From the NCBI GenBank assembly GCA_943846735.1, contig OX044364.1:1612001-1676000 (forward strand): a stretch of 64,000 nt of DNA, given 5' to 3'. The notes under the pieces are model-generated. The model saw nothing but the letters and a program-made list of their open reading frames with translations, made no database searches and was not told the origin of the DNA. Each line of letters begins with the position of its first letter. Within the stretch, counting starts at the first letter, position 1. The translations under genes and the position numbers were made by a program. Shown one piece after another: positions 60,065 through 64,000 of this stretch. This DNA comes from CAJQLB01 sp905479065 (lineage in GTDB: Bacteria; Bacteroidota; Bacteroidia; Flavobacteriales; Flavobacteriaceae).

Positions 60065-62155
60065 ATGAAAAAACATATAATAAACACATTGATTGCAGTC
60101 TTAATTGTATTTTCTGCAACCGCTCAAATAGATCGATCACAAATTCCATCATCTGGTCCTACGCCAGAAGTTAACTTGAGAGATGCCAAAGAATTTAAAT
60201 TAAAAAATGGGCTAACTGTTTTGGTAGCTACAGACACAAAGTTCCCAGTTGTTAGTTGGAGCCTTAACCTAAACAACCCACCGGTGTTTGAGGGTAACAA
60301 AGCAGGCGTTCAATCATTAACTGGCGCCTTATTAGGAAAAGAAACGCTAAAAAGCACAAAAGATGAATTTGCTGAAAAAGTCGATTTTCTTGGTGCATCC
60401 TTAAGTGTTACTCCAAATGGAGGATTTGGCTATTGCTTGACAAAATACCAAGAAGATGTGTTTTCTCTATTTGCTGAAGCAGCATTTGAAACTAAGTTTA
60501 CACAAGCAGAGTTAGATTTTGAAAAAGAACAACTAATTGAAGGCATTAAGTCTGGTGAAAATAGTGCTGCTGCAATTGCACAAAATGTAAGGGGTGCTGT
60601 TTTTTATGGTAAAAACCATGCTGCGGGTGAAATAATAACTGAAGAAACCATCAATAATGTATCTCTTGAGGATGTAAAACAGTTTTATACTGATCGATTC
60701 AAACCATCTAATGGCTTCATACTATTCACGGGTGATATTACAGTAAAAGAAGTAAAGACACTTTTAAAAAAATACATGAAAGGTTGGGAATCAGGTTCTG
60801 TAAGCATTCCAGAATATCCCCCATTTGAAGACGTAACCACTACAGAAATCAACTTTGTTGATGTTCCAAATGCAGTTCAAACAGAACTTGCTGTCATGAG
60901 TGTTTCTGACTTAAAAATGACTGACAACGATTACCACGCATGTTTGGTAGCGAACTACATTCTTGGCGGCGCATTTGGATCCTACCTAAATATGAATTTA
61001 AGAGAAAAAAATGGTTACACATACGGAGTTAGATCTAGTCTAGGTACCGCTCGTTGGTATAATTCATCGTTCAGAGTAACTACAAAAGTTCGAAACGCTG
61101 TGACTGATAGTGCTGTCGTTGAAGTATTAAAAGAAATAAAACGGATAAAATCAGAGCCAGTTGACAATGAGCTATTAGTAAACGCAAAGGCTAAGTTTTT
61201 AGGAAATTTTATTTTACAATCTGAAGATAAGACAGTGGCTGCTAGGCGAGCCTTATCTATCAAAACAAATAAACTTCCTGAAGATTTTTATAAAAACTAC
61301 ATTTCAAGTATTGATGCTGTAACAGTAGAAGACGTACAGCGAGTTTCAAGAAAATATTTTAGCGATGAAAATGTACGTGTTGTACTTGTAGGTAAAGGAT
61401 CGGATGTTGTCGATAATTTAGAAAAGATTGAATGGAATGGTAAAAAATTACCAATAAAATTCTTTGACAAAGATGCTAACAGTGTTGAAAAACCAGTATT
61501 TTCAAAACCATTGCCCGAAGGATTAACAGCGGAAACAGTAGTTAAAAATTACATAACAGCCATTGGAGGAGAAGAGAATTTAAGGAGCATTAACTCTATC
61601 CTGGTTAATGCAGAAGTGACAATTCCTGGAGCACCTTTTAAACCGAAAGCCATAATCAAGCAAATGTCTCCAAATAAATTTTCAATGGAATTAATTGCCG
61701 AGGGTATGGGAACTTTAATGAAGCAAAAATTTAATGGTGAAAACGGATACATGGAACAACAAGGAAGAAAAGTACCCATGGATGATGCGACACTATCTTC
61801 AAGAAAATCAACAAAAGGGTTATTTGAAGAACTATTCATGGAGCCATCATCTTTGAAATTAGAAAGTAAAACGGACATAGACGGTAAAGATGTTTATAAA
61901 ATCATTCTAACTAAAGATGACAAATCTTCTGTAAGATACTATGACGTCAACACGAGTTATTTAGTGCGAACTGAAGAAACCAGTGAAGCTCAAGGCCAGT
62001 CTATCACCACTGTTACAGATTTTTCTAATTATAAAGAATTAGATGGTGTAATGACACCGTACACAATGAAAATCACAACAGGTCCACAATCTTTTATTTT
62101 TGAAACTATCGAGACTAAATTGAACGAGGGTGTGACAGGAGAAGATTTTAAGTAA
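60065..62155 (+). CDS. M16 peptidase non-catalytic subunit with C-terminal lipoprotein-sorting-like domain
   Basis: 696 residues with a signal peptide (KKHIINTLIAVLIVFSATAQ). The M16 lobes lack HxxEH (VQSLTGALLGKET at the equivalent site) but keep the partner-lobe FGSYLNMNLREKNGYTYG motif, so it is the non-catalytic partner. Residues about 487-696 are an extra module (VVKNYITAIGGEENL, then LVRTEET) that looks like the LolA-type beta-sheet lipoprotein-sorting fold. The catalytic partner is encoded 13 bases upstream. Terminated by the strong palindrome that follows. Confidence 0.93.
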   Translation: MKKHIINTLIAVLIVFSATAQIDRSQIPSSGPTPEVNLRDAKEFKLKNGLTVLVATDTKFPVVSWSLNLNNPPVFEGNKAGVQSLTGALLGKETLKSTKDEFAEKVDFLGASLSVTPNGGFGYCLTKYQEDVFSLFAEAAFETKFTQAELDFEKEQLIEGIKSGENSAAAIAQNVRGAVFYGKNHAAGEIITEETINNVSLEDVKQFYTDRFKPSNGFILFTGDITVKEVKTLLKKYMKGWESGSVSIPEYPPFEDVTTTEINFVDVPNAVQTELAVMSVSDLKMTDNDYHACLVANYILGGAFGSYLNMNLREKNGYTYGVRSSLGTARWYNSSFRVTTKVRNAVTDSAVVEVLKEIKRIKSEPVDNELLVNAKAKFLGNFILQSEDKTVAARRALSIKTNKLPEDFYKNYISSIDAVTVEDVQRVSRKYFSDENVRVVLVGKGSDVVDNLEKIEWNGKKLPIKFFDKDANSVEKPVFSKPLPEGLTAETVVKNYITAIGGEENLRSINSILVNAEVTIPGAPFKPKAIIKQMSPNKFSMELIAEGMGTLMKQKFNGENGYMEQQGRKVPMDDATLSSRKSTKGLFEELFMEPSSLKLESKTDIDGKDVYKIILTKDDKSSVRYYDVNTSYLVRTEETSEAQGQSITTVTDFSNYKELDGVMTPYTMKITTGPQSFIFETIETKLNEGVTGEDFK

Positions 62156-62161
62156 TAGTTA

Positions 62162-62212
62162 ATTAAGGCATAAAAAAACCGAAGTAAATACTTCGGTTTT
62201 TTTATGCCTTAA
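62162..62212. terminator. long bidirectional terminator overlapping the 3' end of the EamA gene
   Basis: Perfect 23-24-bp stem (62162-62185 with 62189-62212) with AAAAAAACCGAAGT / ACTTCGGTTTTTTT at its heart. The right arm also encodes the last residues (Lys-Ala-stop) of the convergent EamA transporter. It works for both genes. Confidence 0.9.
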
Positions 62213-63086
62213 TTTTATGAGATAGATAGACTCCTAACAGAATAAGTAAGGCTGCAAAGCCTTGAATTAAGTTAAACAATTCACCATCCAATACTCCCCA
62301 CCCAATAGCAACTACTGGCATCAAGTAAGTAACTGAAGACGCAAAAACAGGTGTTGCCATTTGGACTAATTTATTAAATAATATCTTTGCTAGTACTGTA
62401 CCAAATAAGGAAAGGATAACCACATAACCTATTGATTTCATGATGATTATATTTTTTAAAATATTATTTTCAAAAAAATCAGTCCATATTAGCACCAAAC
62501 AAGCAGGTATAATGATTGCTACAAAATTACCAAACACAATACTTACAGACGTAACATCTTGTAAATAACGCTTTATAATATTCACATTCAATCCATAAAA
62601 AATCCCAGATAATAATACAAAGCTCGCATACATATAATTTTGATCAGGATTTAATTTAGAACCACTCATAATTAATAATGCAGTCCCAGAAAACCCTATA
62701 ATAACACCCAACACTTGTCGTTTTGAAGAGGAAATTTTAAATATCGCAAACCCTAATAACATGGTATTTAAAGGAACCAGTGAATTCAAAATAGAGGTAG
62801 TTGAACTATCTATCTCGGTTTCAGCAAAAGCAAACAAGAAGACAGGAAAAAATGTTCCTAGAAATCCTGATACAATTAGCCATTTCCACTTTGCTTTGGG
62901 AATTTTTTTTAAGGTATGAAGGCCAAAAATAAAAATGAAAAATGCAGAAATTATCACTCTTAGGGCACCCAATTGTGTCGGAGAAAGTCCAATTAAACCC
63001 TTTTTTATTAGTATGAAAGAGCTTCCCCAAATAATTGAGAGAATGACTAATATCATCCACTTTTTATTATTGGAAAGAATGTTCAT
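62202..63086 (-). CDS. EamA-family (DMT) transporter
   Basis: Drug/metabolite-superfamily transporter, 294 residues with about 10 helices in two EamA repeats. Begins with IIWGSSFILIKKGL and a later PTQLGALRVIISAF. Substrate unknown. Its stop lies inside the terminator stem. Its ATG overlaps the stop of the upstream outer-membrane gene by one base. Confidence 0.92.
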   Translation of the reverse strand: MNILSNNKKWMILVILSIIWGSSFILIKKGLIGLSPTQLGALRVIISAFFIFIFGLHTLKKIPKAKWKWLIVSGFLGTFFPVFLFAFAETEIDSSTTSILNSLVPLNTMLLGFAIFKISSSKRQVLGVIIGFSGTALLIMSGSKLNPDQNYMYASFVLLSGIFYGLNVNIIKRYLQDVTSVSIVFGNFVAIIIPACLVLIWTDFFENNILKNIIIMKSIGYVVILSLFGTVLAKILFNKLVQMATPVFASSVTYLMPVVAIGWGVLDGELFNLIQGFAALLILLGVYLSHKIKA

Positions 63087-63622
63087 TAAAATCTGTACCC
63101 CACAGAAAGCCCTCCTCGTAAATAAGCTTCAGGTCCAGCAGAATTTGTTCCTAAGGTTCTGCTCACTCCTAAAAGGAGTTCAAAAACAAAACCATTTTTA
63201 TTTACCCATTTTTGACCGAGTGCCATTCCTAATGACAAATCAGTGAAATTTTCTTCGTCACGATCATTATTATAATTAATATTTTCATAGGAATTATCTC
63301 CAAACGACAATTTCCCAAAACCTTCAACAAAAAACCCTTTCGCTCCGTAATCTTCCTTGTTAAAAAAGTAATAACGGTAAAAAGGCGTTATCGAAAAATT
63401 TTCAACCCAAACAGGTGAATCTGATCCAAGATTCACAAAAATAGAAACTCCATATCCTGAATTTTCATTTTTTACAAATTCATAAGAAGCTTCCGCAATT
63501 GGTCCTGCTAGTAATTTAAGACCATCTAAACGTAATTCATGAGTTCGGATATTATCTTCATTTTCTTGAGAAAATGTCACGAACGTTACACATAATAATA
63601 TTGTTAACAGTTTTGCTTTCAT
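63086..63622 (-). CDS. small outer-membrane beta-barrel protein (DUF3575-like)
   Basis: 178 residues with a signal peptide (KAKLLTILLCVTFVTFSQ). The mature part has alternating aromatic strands (FSITPFYRYYFFNK, GFFVEGFGKLSFGD) and ends YLRGGLSVGYRF, typical of a small outer-membrane barrel. Similar to the DUF3575 group. Coupled to the EamA gene by TAATG. Not a known porin; function unknown. Confidence 0.85.
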   Translation of the reverse strand: MKAKLLTILLCVTFVTFSQENEDNIRTHELRLDGLKLLAGPIAEASYEFVKNENSGYGVSIFVNLGSDSPVWVENFSITPFYRYYFFNKEDYGAKGFFVEGFGKLSFGDNSYENINYNNDRDEENFTDLSLGMALGQKWVNKNGFVFELLLGVSRTLGTNSAGPEAYLRGGLSVGYRF

Positions 63623-63670
63623 TTTTTTATTTTAAGTATGAATTATATATCAGACGCTTGGAATAAGAAA

Positions 63671-63690
63671 AGGTTGCGTTCTAAGCAACT
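63671..63690 (-). terminator. weak terminator after gldD
   Basis: Minus-strand GTTGC / GCAAC stem with a 7-base loop, followed by a CTTTTCTTATT stretch, immediately after the gldD stop. Short stem, so only a tentative call. Confidence 0.35.
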
Positions 63691-63691
63691 C

Positions 63692-64000
63692 TTAGTCACT
63701 ATTCCATGTGATGGTTTCCATAATATGCTGAATATCTTTTTTCAAATAATTTGCGGCAGGCAAAATAGAATCATAATTTGGTTTAGCAAAAAAATATACC
63801 GAACCAGTCACAAAATGATGTAAACTATCTGTTACATAAAATTGAGATTGAGAAGCTACATTTCCATCAATTTCATACAACATTCCATAAACATTCTTCA
63901 CATTGTCCATATAAGGTTGCTCAATTATTGCGTCTGCTTTTTGAGCGTGTTTTTGTGTTATGTTTTTAGCGTCAATTAGGTATCTATTTAAATCTAAATT
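63692..64000 (-). CDS. gldD: gliding motility lipoprotein GldD (partial, 5' end outside window)
   Basis: C-terminal part of GldD, a lipoprotein needed for gliding motility and type IX secretion in Bacteroidota. The visible frame covers at least 102 residues and stays open to the window edge. The match rests on ASQSQFYVTDSLHHFVTG, YFFAKPNYDSILPAANYL and the end IMETITWNSD. The signal peptide and lipobox lie outside the window. Fits with the type IX sorting domain seen at 20.9-21.0 kb. Confidence 0.85.
   Translation of the reverse strand, partial: NLDLNRYLIDAKNITQKHAQKADAIIEQPYMDNVKNVYGMLYEIDGNVASQSQFYVTDSLHHFVTGSVYFFAKPNYDSILPAANYLKKDIQHIMETITWNSD

Noticed and set aside
1..64000. tRNA, rRNA, CRISPR arrays, insertion sequences, prophage or integrase sites
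   Set aside because: No cloverleaf, repeat-spacer pattern, transposase or integrase was seen on either strand by eye; a program such as tRNAscan-SE would settle the tRNA point.

Overview
The window reads as a contiguous chromosomal segment from a low-GC member of the Bacteroidota, almost certainly a (marine-type) Flavobacteriaceae. The grounds are: a gliding-motility GldD at the right edge, a type IX secretion C-terminal sorting domain, many lipoproteins, DUF families almost confined to this phylum (DUF4271, DUF4296, DUF4301, DUF3098, DUF3127), -7 promoter boxes of the Bacteroidota form TAnnTTTG, and few Shine-Dalgarno-like sites. I see no rRNA, tRNA, CRISPR array, insertion sequence or prophage. 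Most of it is core housekeeping sequence.

Layout. 1-6.3 kb: the 3' part of dnaE (with an N-terminal proofreading exonuclease fused on), a lipoprotein, then rpsP-rimM-trmN6. 6.3-14 kb: an amino-acid permease with an arginine-deiminase-fold hydrolase, then a Rieske oxygenase, a glutaryl-CoA-dehydrogenase-like enzyme, and a facing ferredoxin / ferredoxin-NADP reductase / NifU-like / Mrp run. 14-18.3 kb: alkyltransferase-like protein, LysE exporter, trmB, a glycosyltransferase and a PhoR/PhoB-type pair. 18.6-21.1 kb: a type IX-secreted adhesin-like gene broken by a cluster of frameshifts. 21-33 kb: LuxE-like synthetase, tyrS, SDR, pyrC, polyprenol-phosphate mannosyltransferase, hemD, pckA, saccharopine dehydrogenase with an Lrp regulator, zinc peptidase. 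33.5-45 kb: leuS, ftsX-DUF3098-uppP-truB, thioredoxin-like protein, tag, two PPK2 genes, aat, an AtoE-type carrier, DUF3127 and a flavin reductase. 46-57 kb: an orphan kinase, HIT, greA, a TonB receptor behind a TPP riboswitch, arfB, and a DUF4301/NadR-like/PnuC operon continuing from a phosphopantetheinyl transferase and GGGP synthase, then ahcY. 57-64 kb: a dead DinB-like gene, rpmA/rplU, a pair of M16 peptidases, an EamA transporter, a small outer-membrane protein and gldD.

How the genes work together. The clearest regulatory unit is the thiamine one: a complete TPP riboswitch (minus strand, 50967-51050) precedes a lone TonB-dependent receptor, and directly upstream lies a tightly overlapping operon of a PnuC-family transporter, a NadR-type small-molecule kinase and DUF4301. 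In DUF4301 I see motifs of UDP-sugar-pyrophosphorylase-like nucleotidyltransferases. I propose that this is a vitamin/cofactor uptake and activation island, thiamine being the likeliest substrate. A second functional group is NADPH -> FNR -> ferredoxin -> Rieske oxygenase. There the reductase and ferredoxin genes are in the same reading frame, separated only by TAA and a TTG start. Ordinary regions are mentioned only as features.
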